NCBI GenBank assembly: GCA_027484885.1
Contig: JAIXSD010000773.1
Span: 1-7,041 of the forward strand
From: Rubrivivax sp.
Lineage (GTDB): Bacteria; Pseudomonadota; Gammaproteobacteria; Burkholderiales; Burkholderiaceae_C
Length of the DNA stretch: 7,041 nt
Direction: 5' to 3'
The position numbers and the translations under genes are program-made. Positions 1 through 5,858 of the stretch are shown here, piece after piece (the first letter of the stretch is position 1; each line of letters begins with the position of its first letter). Below the pieces are notes generated by a model. It did no database searches, was not told the DNA's origin, and was given only the letters and a program-made list of their open reading frames with translations.

Positions 1-788
1 GCCGTGTCCTGGCTGGCCGAGATGGGGATGATGCCGCTGCGGCTGACCAGGCCCACCGTGGGCTTGAGGCCGACGATGCCGCAGATGCTGGCCGGCGAGG
101 TGATGGAGCCATCGGTCTCAGTGCCCACGGCCAGGGCGCACAAGCTGGCCGCCACGGCCACGGCCGAGCCGGAGCTGGAGCCACTGGGGTTGCGCGCCAG
201 CACATGGGGGTGGCGGGTCTGGCCGCCGCGGCTGCTCCAGCCGCTGGTGGAGCGGCTGGAACGGATATTGGCCCACTCGCTGAGATTGGTCTTGCCCAGA
301 ATCAGGGCGCCGGCCGCACGCAGGCGGGTGACCAGAAAGGCATCGCGGCTGGCATGCAGGCCAGCCAGCATCAGGGAGCCGGCCGTGGTGCTCATGGCAT
401 CGGCAGTGGCGATGTTGTCCTTGATCAGCACCGGCACGCCATGCAGCGGGCCGCGCGGACCGCGGCGTTTGTCGCGGCGTTCACGGTCCAGCGCCTGGGC
501 CTCGGCCAGAGCATGGGGGTTGAGCTCAATCACCGAGCGCAGCTGCGGGCCCTGGCGGTCGAGCGTGTTGATGCGGCGCAGGTAGTGCCGGGTCAGGCTT
601 TCGCAGCTGAGCTGGCCGCCTGCCAGACCTTGCTGGATGGCCTGCAGGTCCAGGGCGTCGAAGCGGGCGGAAGGCATCGGCGCCACCGGCAGCTGGCTGG
701 CAGCGCCGGCCTGGGCCAGGCCCGCACCGAGGGTCAGGGAACCGGCGACAAAACCGCGGCGGTTCAGGAAATTGGCAGGAGCATTCAT
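1..788 (-). CDS. Tat-exported amidase-signature hydrolase (N-terminal 262 residues, 3' end off the window)
   Basis: The family hydrolyses amide bonds with a Ser-cisSer-Lys triad. The frame, read leftwards from the ATG at 788, stays open to base 1; full-length members are near 500 residues, so roughly the C-terminal half is missing. The core is clear: GVPVLIKDNI gives catalytic Lys123; PSGSSSGSA gives cis-Ser204; TETDGSITSPAS gives nucleophile Ser228. The 24-residue spacing between the two serines matches the family, including fatty acid amide hydrolase. The N-terminus reads NRRGFVAGSLTLGAG (RR at 10-11), a hydrophobic stretch, then small residues near 25-31, which looks like a Tat signal, so a periplasmic enzyme is likely. 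An ATG at 793 is in another frame and meets a stop at once, which supports 788; no strong Shine-Dalgarno is visible. The substrate cannot be told from sequence, and GatA is unlikely because GatA is not exported. Confidence 0.93.
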   Translation of the reverse strand, partial: MNAPANFLNRRGFVAGSLTLGAGLAQAGAASQLPVAPMPSARFDALDLQAIQQGLAGGQLSCESLTRHYLRRINTLDRQGPQLRSVIELNPHALAEAQALDRERRDKRRGPRGPLHGVPVLIKDNIATADAMSTTAGSLMLAGLHASRDAFLVTRLRAAGALILGKTNLSEWANIRSSRSTSGWSSRGGQTRHPHVLARNPSGSSSGSAVAVAASLCALAVGTETDGSITSPASICGIVGLKPTVGLVSRSGIIPISASQDT

Positions 789-1051
789 GGCATCGTGTCC
801 GTGTCGGAGACCGGGATTCAGGGCTGGCTGGCTTGTTCCAGGACTGCGCGACAAGACAGGAGCGGGCATTGTGCCGAGGCCATCCGCGCTTGCGCCCTAG
901 GGCATGCCCGGGCCGGGGCGCCATCGTGGCGTCATAAAAATCGCCCGGGCGGGCCTGCGCCGCTCAAGTTCGGGGCCCGACGGTCGAAACCAGAGAATCC
1001 CGCCGCTGTCTGCCGCGCTCCCTCGGCCTGTCGCCCAGGCCTCTTGTCGTC
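789..1051. other. Divergent intergenic region between the amidase and the 170-residue gene
   Basis: These 263 bp must hold the 5' signals of both flanking genes. The only AT-rich patch is CATAAAAAT at 933-941, beside a hairpin CGCCA-TCG-TGGCG at 919-931. The patch could be a -10 region, but I find no -35 hexamer at good spacing on either strand. Open frames crossing the region are out-of-frame extensions of the amidase and have no family features. Confidence 0.5.
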
Positions 1052-1564
1052 ATGGCTGAAGTTCCCGCCCCGACCCTGCCCGAGCTCGAAGCCGCGCTTG
1101 CCCAGATGGTGCAAGAGCGCTACCCCCACGCGGAGAGCGATGACGAAGCCGAGCTGCAAGCCATGGCGGCGCGCGACTGCGAGTACCTGCTGACCCGCAT
1201 CCGCATCCTCGAGGCCGAGCTGATACAGGCCAATGACGAGGTGCAGTGGATCGCGCCCGGTCATCGCAGCTCACCGGCCCAGGCGCTCAAGCGCATCAAG
1301 GCCTTGTGCACCCGCTTCCCCGATCTCTTCAGCGCCATGCTGGTGGTGGCGGTCACGCACCCAGCGGTGGCCAAGGAGATGCTGGCACCGGCCATCAAAC
1401 AGTTCCGCCGCGACACCGACACCCTCAGCGTCGACGATATGAGCGGCCTGCTGGTGGCGCTGAACAACGGTGCGCAGCAGGCCTTCGAAGCCGTGCTGCG
1501 CACGCGCAAGAACGCCGAGCGCAAGGGCAGCGGTGGCGGCGGCATGGCCTGGGTGCGGGACTGA
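1052..1564 (+). CDS. Hypothetical protein, 170 residues, mostly helical and soluble
   Basis: I do not recognise this protein. The reading frame has strong G/C bias at third positions and a residue mix typical of a real protein rather than an antisense shadow. It is Ala/Glu/Leu-rich with no signal peptide, membrane segment or cysteine cluster. Residues about 8-65 are charged and look helical, possibly coiled coil (ELEAALAQMVQERY, then RIRILEAELIQANDEVQW). The middle carries LKRIKALCTRFPDLFSAML. The tail is basic, then glycine-rich (RKGSGGGGMAWVRD). The start is the first ATG in frame, with only a weak ribosome site upstream. It is divergent from the amidase and convergent with the cold-shock gene, so neither neighbour hints at its job. 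A cytoplasmic regulatory or scaffold role is possible but unsupported. Confidence 0.72.
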   Translation: MAEVPAPTLPELEAALAQMVQERYPHAESDDEAELQAMAARDCEYLLTRIRILEAELIQANDEVQWIAPGHRSSPAQALKRIKALCTRFPDLFSAMLVVAVTHPAVAKEMLAPAIKQFRRDTDTLSVDDMSGLLVALNNGAQQAFEAVLRTRKNAERKGSGGGGMAWVRD

Positions 1565-1584
1565 CACCGGGCGCGCCGACAAGC

Positions 1585-1602
1585 AAAAGAGGCCGGGGCC
1601 TC
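1585..1602 (-). terminator. Rho-independent terminator of the cold-shock-domain gene
   Basis: On the minus strand the sequence forms the stem GAGGCC / GGCCTC (1602-1597 and 1594-1589) with a 2-nt loop, or 5 bp with a 4-nt loop. A run of four T follows (1588-1585). The hairpin overlaps the TGA stop of the minus-strand gene. Read on the plus strand it has no T-run after it, so it should stop mainly leftward transcription. The stem is short but GC-rich, and the T-run is short. Confidence 0.6.
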
Positions 1603-2023
1603 AATGCCCCCAGGCCAGGCTCAGCTTGTGCAGCATCTGCGCCGGCGTGTCGGCCCGGCTCATGTCCAGCCAAACCACCGTGCCCAGGGCCAGCAGCAAG
1701 GCCGCGCACACCGAGGCCCAGCGCAGGCGGCGCTGCAGCTGACGCCGCTGGTGGTAGGCCGCGCCCTGCAAGCGGGCCTTGGGCGCCGATGCTGGCGCGG
1801 CCTCGGGCAGGCGGCGCTTGGAGCGCTGCACCCGCATGGCCTGCTTGCGGCCGTCGCGGCCGATCACCACCTCGAAGCTCAGCACCTCGCCCAGCAGCGG
1901 CTGCTCGCCGTCCGGAGGAAAGGCCGAGATGTGGACGAACAATTCCTCGCCGCCCTCCAGCGGCGCAATGCTGCCGTAGCCGCGCAAAGCGGCCCAGGCC
2001 GTCAAACGACCTTCAAATCTCAT
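1601..2023 (-). CDS. Cold-shock-domain protein with a C-terminal transmembrane helix, 140 residues
   Basis: Residues 1-68 are a cold-shock (OB-fold) nucleic-acid-binding domain: MRFEGRLTAW, then RGYGSIAPLEGGEELFVHISAF, where GYGSI (15-19) matches RNP1 and LFVHI (28-32) matches RNP2. Usual RNP1 is KGFGFI, so one aromatic is replaced by Ser18. A basic, Ala/Pro-rich linker (69-101) leads to one hydrophobic helix (about 102-119, WASVCAALLLALGTVVWL) and a short tail. This start pattern is known from bacterial proteins that join a cold-shock domain to a multi-helix DUF1294 membrane domain; here only one helix is present and the protein ends soon after. By the positive-inside rule the basic linker puts the nucleic-acid-binding domain in the cytoplasm. 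The ATG at 2023 follows GGGGG about 7 nt upstream. Role unknown; RNA binding at the membrane is inferred. Confidence 0.88.
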   Translation of the reverse strand: MRFEGRLTAWAALRGYGSIAPLEGGEELFVHISAFPPDGEQPLLGEVLSFEVVIGRDGRKQAMRVQRSKRRLPEAAPASAPKARLQGAAYHQRRQLQRRLRWASVCAALLLALGTVVWLDMSRADTPAQMLHKLSLAWGH

Positions 2024-2343
2024 GATGTACCCCCAATCGACGCCGTGGAGCGCGGACCCTGACCGACGCTCCGTGCCGAGGGTGCCACGCTGGGGCGCGG
2101 TCCCTCAGTTCGGTGTTGTTCTGAACTGTGTGGGGGCCATGCTGCGCTTCGATGCCGCGGAAGGCTGCAACAAGGGGTAAGGCGCTGTAAACAGTGCCAA
2201 GTTCATCACGCTGGAGCGCGCTGAGGCGGTCGCAAGGCGGGCTGAACGTGCACAGACCCAACAGGCCGATCCGTTCGCGCAAGGCACGGCACGGCAAGCC
2301 CCCGGGGCAAGGCGCCGCTGCAGAGGCGCCGGAAAGGCCCGCC
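2024..2343. other. Intergenic region between the DoxX and cold-shock genes, with small hairpins
   Basis: I see no gene in these 320 bp. Both flanking genes are on the minus strand, so it should hold the end of the DoxX transcript and the promoter of the cold-shock gene. Three inverted repeats are visible: CAGTTC/GAACTG (2106-2111, 2123-2128); GGCGCTG/CAGTGCC with one G-T pair (2182-2188, 2192-2198); and GGCGCC/GGCGCC (2311-2316, 2325-2330). No hexamer pair good enough to call a promoter is present. Confidence 0.5.
2311..2330 (-). terminator. Possible terminator hairpin after the DoxX gene
   Basis: Two copies of the self-complementary GGCGCC flank an 8-nt loop, starting 13 bp past the DoxX stop in the minus direction. 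Only TTGCCCC follows, so there is no real U-run. It could be a weak or Rho-assisted stop, or simply a chance structure in GC-rich DNA. Confidence 0.25.
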
Positions 2344-2784
2344 TCAGGCCTCAAGAGTGGGCGACGGGGGCTTTTGCGCGAATTCGTGATCCGCCGCCGC
2401 CAGCACCAGCAGGCCGAGCAAGAGGCAAACGCTGTACTCCATCCCGCCCGAGCCGTGCTCGCCAACAAACCATCCGCGGTGCACATGGATCAAGGCCATG
2501 CCACCGAGCGCGACGACGGCCAGGGCGGCCGCGGCCCAGCGCATGGCGATGCCCAGGATCAGGCAGCTGCCGGCAATGATCTCGGTGGCCGTGATGGCCC
2601 AGACCCAGAGCAGCGGTTCGGGGAGAAAGCTGAACTGCGAGAGGTAGCTGGCAAAGCGCGGGATCGTGCCATTGAAGATGCGCGTCACCGCATGGGCCAT
2701 GAACAGGGCCGGGACGCCCAGGCGCAAGACCCACAAGGCCTGGCGCAAAGACAGGCAGGGAAGCACGGGCAGCTGGATCGACAT
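2344..2784 (-). CDS. DoxX-family integral membrane protein, 146 residues
   Basis: This matches the DoxX family of small four-helix inner-membrane proteins. Some members form the membrane subunit of thiosulfate:quinone oxidoreductase; most are uncharacterised. Hydrophobic segments lie near residues 15-33, 56-80, 82-100 and 116-132. The family pattern is visible: an early LRLGVPALFMAHAVTRIFNG, a middle ITATEIIAGSCLILGIAMRW, then HVHRGWFVGEHGSGGMEYSVCLLLG before the last helix. Length is normal. The ATG at 2784 gives a sensible cytoplasmic N-terminus. An ATG 8 nt upstream is out of frame, and no strong Shine-Dalgarno is visible. It is transcribed away from the molybdenum hydroxylase operon across a 415-bp gap, so a shared control region or electron-transfer link is possible but inferred. 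Confidence 0.88.
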   Translation of the reverse strand: MSIQLPVLPCLSLRQALWVLRLGVPALFMAHAVTRIFNGTIPRFASYLSQFSFLPEPLLWVWAITATEIIAGSCLILGIAMRWAAAALAVVALGGMALIHVHRGWFVGEHGSGGMEYSVCLLLGLLVLAAADHEFAQKPPSPTLEA

Positions 2785-3019
2785 GGCGGCATGGCCCGAG
2801 CGAGGCAGGGGCGGATTGAGTACGAAGAGGATTGACGTTAGGCACCCCAGGACGAAGAAACAAGAGGGTCAGCCCTCATGCCGGGCTCATCGGAGGGGAG
2901 GAAGGAGGAGGCTGGCAGCCTTGCCGGCCTGCCTCGACTCTGGCATGGCTGAAGGCACACGCGGAAGGAGCGCCACGCACCCAGGGGCGATCCTGTGCCC
3001 ACCCGGGACCCAGCACACG

Positions 3020-3031
3020 GGCGGGCCCGCC
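3020..3031. repeat. Perfect 12-bp palindrome GGCGGGCCCGCC
   Basis: The twelve bases equal their own reverse complement and lie 168 bp upstream of the 2Fe-2S subunit start. They could be a dimeric operator, but an all-G/C palindrome is not rare in DNA of this composition, and no second copy was noticed in the window. Confidence 0.3.
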
Positions 3032-3188
3032 AAGCCTCAGCCAGCCCGGCGCTCGGACAATCCACATCGCCCTGCAAGAACGGCCCAGTCTGTGTAAGCT
3101 GCACGCAGCGCAAGGTCTGGCCGGGCTGTGGCCCGCCTCCTTGGTTCGCGCCGAACTCCCCCCCCTTTTCGCCCACCCTCCCCACCCC

Positions 3189-3193
3189 AGGAG
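3189..3193 (+). promoter_or_regulatory. Ribosome binding site that fixes the start of the 2Fe-2S subunit
   Basis: AGGAG ends 6 nt before the ATG at 3200. This picks 3200 over the in-frame ATG at 3128, whose 24 extra residues are Pro/Arg-rich, lie in the pyrimidine-rich leader and are absent from the family. Confidence 0.85.
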
Positions 3194-3199
3194 ACGCCC

Positions 3200-3676
3200 A
3201 TGAGCATCCAGCTGACCGTGAACGGCCAGGCCACTTCCCTCGACGCCGACCCCGACATGCCCCTGCTGTGGGCGTTGCGCGAGGACTTGCGTTTGACCGG
3301 CACCAAGTTCGGCTGCGGCATGGCCCTGTGCGGCGCCTGCACCGTGCACCTCGATGGCCAACCGGTGCGCGCTTGCTCGACCCCGCTGTCGGCCGCCGCC
3401 GGCAAGAAAGTGACCACCATCGAAGGCATCGGCGCCAGCAAGACCGGGCGCGCCGTGCAGGCCTCCTGGGTCAAGCTCGATGTGCCGCAATGCGGCTACT
3501 GCCAGAGCGGCCAGATCATGAGCGCCTGCGCCCTGCTGGCCGCGAAGAAGAAGCCCAGCGATGCCGACATCGACCAGGCCATGAGCGGCAACATCTGCCG
3601 CTGCGGCACTTACAACCAGATCCGGGTCGCCATCCACGACGCCTCGGCCACGCTGAGCAACCACAAGGGAGCTTGA
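3200..3676 (+). CDS. iorA: 2Fe-2S subunit of a molybdenum hydroxylase (isoquinoline 1-oxidoreductase alpha type), 158 residues
   Basis: This is the electron-transfer subunit of a xanthine-oxidase-family enzyme; it passes electrons from the molybdenum centre through two 2Fe-2S clusters. The N-terminal plant-ferredoxin-like domain (about 1-75) has the cluster motif [16 protein letters not shown] with Cys39, Cys44, Cys47 and Cys59. The C-terminal helical domain has QCGYCQSGQ (Cys98, Cys101) and NICRCGTY (Cys133, Cys135). All eight ligands are present. Length is usual for IorA-like proteins (about 150-160). It has no export signal of its own and is probably carried out bound to its partner. Its stop is followed at once by the partner's start, with one base between them, so the two are almost certainly cotranscribed. 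The gene symbol reflects closest family type; the substrate may instead be an aldehyde or another N-heterocycle. Confidence 0.93.
   Translation: MSIQLTVNGQATSLDADPDMPLLWALREDLRLTGTKFGCGMALCGACTVHLDGQPVRACSTPLSAAAGKKVTTIEGIGASKTGRAVQASWVKLDVPQCGYCQSGQIMSACALLAAKKKPSDADIDQAMSGNICRCGTYNQIRVAIHDASATLSNHKGA
3665..3671 (+). promoter_or_regulatory. Ribosome binding site for the molybdopterin subunit, inside the upstream gene's end
   Basis: AAGGGAG ends 6 nt before the ATG at 3678 and lies within the last codons of the 2Fe-2S gene. It supports the 3678 start and tightly linked translation of the two subunits. Confidence 0.8.
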
Positions 3677-3677
3677 G

Positions 3678-5858
3678 ATGGACACACGCCACACCGCTTC
3701 GGTCAGCCCCAGCCTCAACCGCCGTCAGCTGCTGCAGGCTGGCGCCGGCAGCGCTGCCGCTCTGAGCATCGGCTTTGCCCTGCCGCTGAGCCCCCGCCAG
3801 GCACAAGCTCAGACCAGCAACACCTTCACCCCTCATGCCTGGCTGCGCCTGACGCCGGACAACCGCGTCACCGTCATCTGCGGCAGCTCGGAAATGGGCC
3901 AGGGGGTGCTGACCTCCATCCCCATGCTGCTGGCCGAAGAGCTGGACGCCGACTGGCGTCAGGTCGGGGTCGAGCAGGCCTCGGCTGACACCGCTTACAA
4001 CAACCCCATGTTCGGCATGCAAGCGACCGGCGGCAGCACCACCGTGCGCGCCCACTGGAAACCGCTGCGCCAGGCCGGCGCCGCCGCGCGCGAGATGCTG
4101 GTGGCCGCGGCCGCCGCCCAATGGCAGCTGCCGGCTGCGCAGCTGCGCACCGAGCGCGGCCATGTGCTGGGCCCGGCGGGGCAAAAAGTGTCCTACGGCG
4201 CCCTGGTCGCGGCCGCTGCGCAGCAGCCCGTGCCCAGCGCCCCCAAACTCAAGGCCGCGGCCGACTTCAAGATCATCGGCCAGCCGACACGCCGCCTGGA
4301 CACCCCGTCCAAGACCAATGGCACGGCCCGCTACGGCATCGACGCCCAGGTCGAGGGCATGGTGGTTGCCGTGTTGTCGCGTGCACCTTTTGACGGCGCC
4401 AAGCCCAAGCAGATGGACGAGGCGGCTGCGCGCGCGGTCAAAGGCGTGGTGCAAGTCATCACCCTGCCCTTCGGTGTGGCCGTGCTGGCCCAGGGTTACT
4501 GGGCGGCGCAGCAAGGCCGCCAAGCCCTCAAACTTGAATGGGACCTGAGCGCCAAGCCCGAGCAGGCGGCACTTTCAGCGGCACAGGTCAGCGCCATGCT
4601 GCATCAAGGGGCCGAGCAGGCCACGGCCGTGGCGGTGGACCAAGGCAACCTCAAGGACGCGGCGGCCAACGCCGGCAAGACCTTGAGCGCCCGCTACGAA
4701 GTGCCCTATCTGGCCCAGGCCTGCATGGAGCCCCTCAACTGCCTGGCCTGGGTGCAGGCGGACCGGGCCGAGGTCTGGGTGGGCACCCAAGGCTCGGGGC
4801 CGACCCAGATGGTGGTGGCCCAGGTGGCCGGCGTGCCGCAGGCCAATGTCAAGGTGAACACCACCTTGCTGGGCGGCGGTTTCGGCCGGCGCTTTGCGCA
4901 TGACTTCACCATCGCGGCGACCCTGCTGTCCAAGATCAGCGGCCGGCCGGTCAAGCTGATCTACGACCGCGCCGACGACATGGCCGCCGGCTTCTACCGC
5001 CCGGCCTCGGCCGTGCACTTCGAAGCGGCGCTGGACGCCCAAGGTCGGCCCAGCATGCTGCGCGCCGATGTGGGCTCACCCTCCATCATGGCGGCGTCGG
5101 GCTTCATGAAGATCCCCGAGAGCGGCGTGGACTCCATGGCCGTGGAAGGCCTGGCCGACCAGCCCTACGACATCGCCAATCTGCGCGTCGCCTACGGCCG
5201 CGCCGAGCCCGGCCCGCAGGTCTGGTTCTGGCGCTCGGTGGGGCATTCGCAGAACGCCTTCTTCCTGGAAAGCTTCATCGACGAGATGGCCCATGCGGCC
5301 GGCGCCGACCCGCTGCAGTTCCGCCTGGCGGCGCTGAGCAAGCAGCCGCGCCTGCAGGCCGTGCTGCGCCTGGCCGCCGCCAAGGCCGGCTGGGGCAAGA
5401 AGGCGCCCAAGGGCGTGTTCCGCGGCATTGCTGCGGCCGAGAGCTTCGGCAGCTTTGTCGCCGAGGTGGCCGAGGTCTCGGTGGGCAAGGACGGGGTGCC
5501 CAAGGTGCACCGCGTGGTGGCGGCTGTGGACTGCGGTCAGACCGTCAACCCGCTGACCATTCGCCATCAGGTCGAGAGCGCCATCTGCTACGGCCTCTCG
5601 GCCGCGCTCTACGGCAAGATCACGCACAAGGACGGGCGCGTGGAGCAGAGCAACTTCCACGACTACCCGGTCGTGCGCATGAGCGAGATGCCCAAGGTCG
5701 AAGTCCACATGGTGGCCAGCCAGGAAGCGCCCGGCGGCATCGGCGAACCCGGCACGCCGCCGCTGGCGCCGGCGGTGGCGAACGCCATCTTTGCCGCCAC
5801 CGGCGTGCGCCTGCGCCAGCTGCCGATCGACCCGGCCCTGCTGATCAAGAAGGGCTGA
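3678..5858 (+). CDS. iorB: Molybdopterin-binding catalytic subunit, Tat-exported (isoquinoline 1-oxidoreductase beta type), 726 residues
   Basis: This is the catalytic subunit of a molybdenum hydroxylase; the family binds molybdopterin cytosine dinucleotide and inserts oxygen from water into N-heterocycles or aldehydes. Residues 10-44 are a Tat signal: LNRRQLLQ (RR at 15-16), a hydrophobic stretch, then a likely AQA cleavage site ending at 44. Cofactor motifs follow in family order: GSSEMGQGVLTSIPMLLAEELD near 70-90, YLAQACMEPLNCLAWV near 350, LLGGGFGRRF at 397-406, SVGHSQNAFFLESFIDEMAH near 525, and GGIGEPGTPPLAP with the catalytic Glu690. Length is normal and the frame is intact. With the 2Fe-2S subunit it should act in the periplasm. 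IorAB-type enzymes usually pass electrons to a cytochrome or other acceptor; none is encoded beside it here. The substrate is not readable from sequence. Confidence 0.93.
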   Translation: MDTRHTASVSPSLNRRQLLQAGAGSAAALSIGFALPLSPRQAQAQTSNTFTPHAWLRLTPDNRVTVICGSSEMGQGVLTSIPMLLAEELDADWRQVGVEQASADTAYNNPMFGMQATGGSTTVRAHWKPLRQAGAAAREMLVAAAAAQWQLPAAQLRTERGHVLGPAGQKVSYGALVAAAAQQPVPSAPKLKAAADFKIIGQPTRRLDTPSKTNGTARYGIDAQVEGMVVAVLSRAPFDGAKPKQMDEAAARAVKGVVQVITLPFGVAVLAQGYWAAQQGRQALKLEWDLSAKPEQAALSAAQVSAMLHQGAEQATAVAVDQGNLKDAAANAGKTLSARYEVPYLAQACMEPLNCLAWVQADRAEVWVGTQGSGPTQMVVAQVAGVPQANVKVNTTLLGGGFGRRFAHDFTIAATLLSKISGRPVKLIYDRADDMAAGFYRPASAVHFEAALDAQGRPSMLRADVGSPSIMAASGFMKIPESGVDSMAVEGLADQPYDIANLRVAYGRAEPGPQVWFWRSVGHSQNAFFLESFIDEMAHAAGADPLQFRLAALSKQPRLQAVLRLAAAKAGWGKKAPKGVFRGIAAAESFGSFVAEVAEVSVGKDGVPKVHRVVAAVDCGQTVNPLTIRHQVESAICYGLSAALYGKITHKDGRVEQSNFHDYPVVRMSEMPKVEVHMVASQEAPGGIGEPGTPPLAPAVANAIFAATGVRLRQLPIDPALLIKKG

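Larger units (their letters stand above)
2785..3199. other. Divergent control region between the DoxX gene and the molybdenum hydroxylase operon
   Basis: I find no convincing gene in these 415 bp; open frames here have low-complexity products and no family features. Visible structure: a 20-nt all-purine tract (2892-2911), a hairpin AGGCT-GGC-AGCCT (2909-2921), a perfect 12-bp palindrome (3020-3031), a hairpin GCTGC-AC-GCAGC (3098-3109), and a pyrimidine-rich leader with C8T4 (3158-3169) just before the first gene's ribosome site. Promoter-like hexamers occur but none scores well. The long leader leaves room for a regulator-controlled promoter. Confidence 0.5.

Noticed and set aside
919..931. 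Hairpin CGCCA-TCG-TGGCG as a terminator
   Set aside because: No T-run follows on either strand, and it lies between two divergent genes where no terminator is expected.
204..1193. Long plus-strand open frame of 329 codons
   Set aside because: It lies antisense to the amidase, whose catalytic motifs are unmistakable, and its product is compositionally odd with no family motif.
2194..2835. Plus-strand open frame of 213 codons across the DoxX gene
   Set aside because: It is antisense to DoxX, which has proper membrane helices and family motifs; the plus product is low-complexity and charged.
2827..2862. Minus-strand TTGTTT / TAACGT pair with 17-bp spacing as the DoxX promoter
   Set aside because: Each hexamer matches only about three of six consensus bases, which is not enough to call.
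3128..3199. Upstream ATG extending the 2Fe-2S subunit by 24 residues
   Set aside because: The extension is Pro/Arg-rich and not found in the family, while the 3200 start has a good AGGAG at ideal spacing.
2876..3718. Minus-strand open frame spanning the divergent gap and the 2Fe-2S gene
   Set aside because: It overlaps a gene with all eight cluster cysteines, and its part within the gap has no recognisable domain.
3516..4523. Minus-strand open frame of 335 codons, and similar ones at 4575-5042 and 5076-5708
   Set aside because: They are antisense to the intact molybdenum hydroxylase genes and have the His/Gly/Arg-rich products typical of antisense frames in GC-rich DNA.
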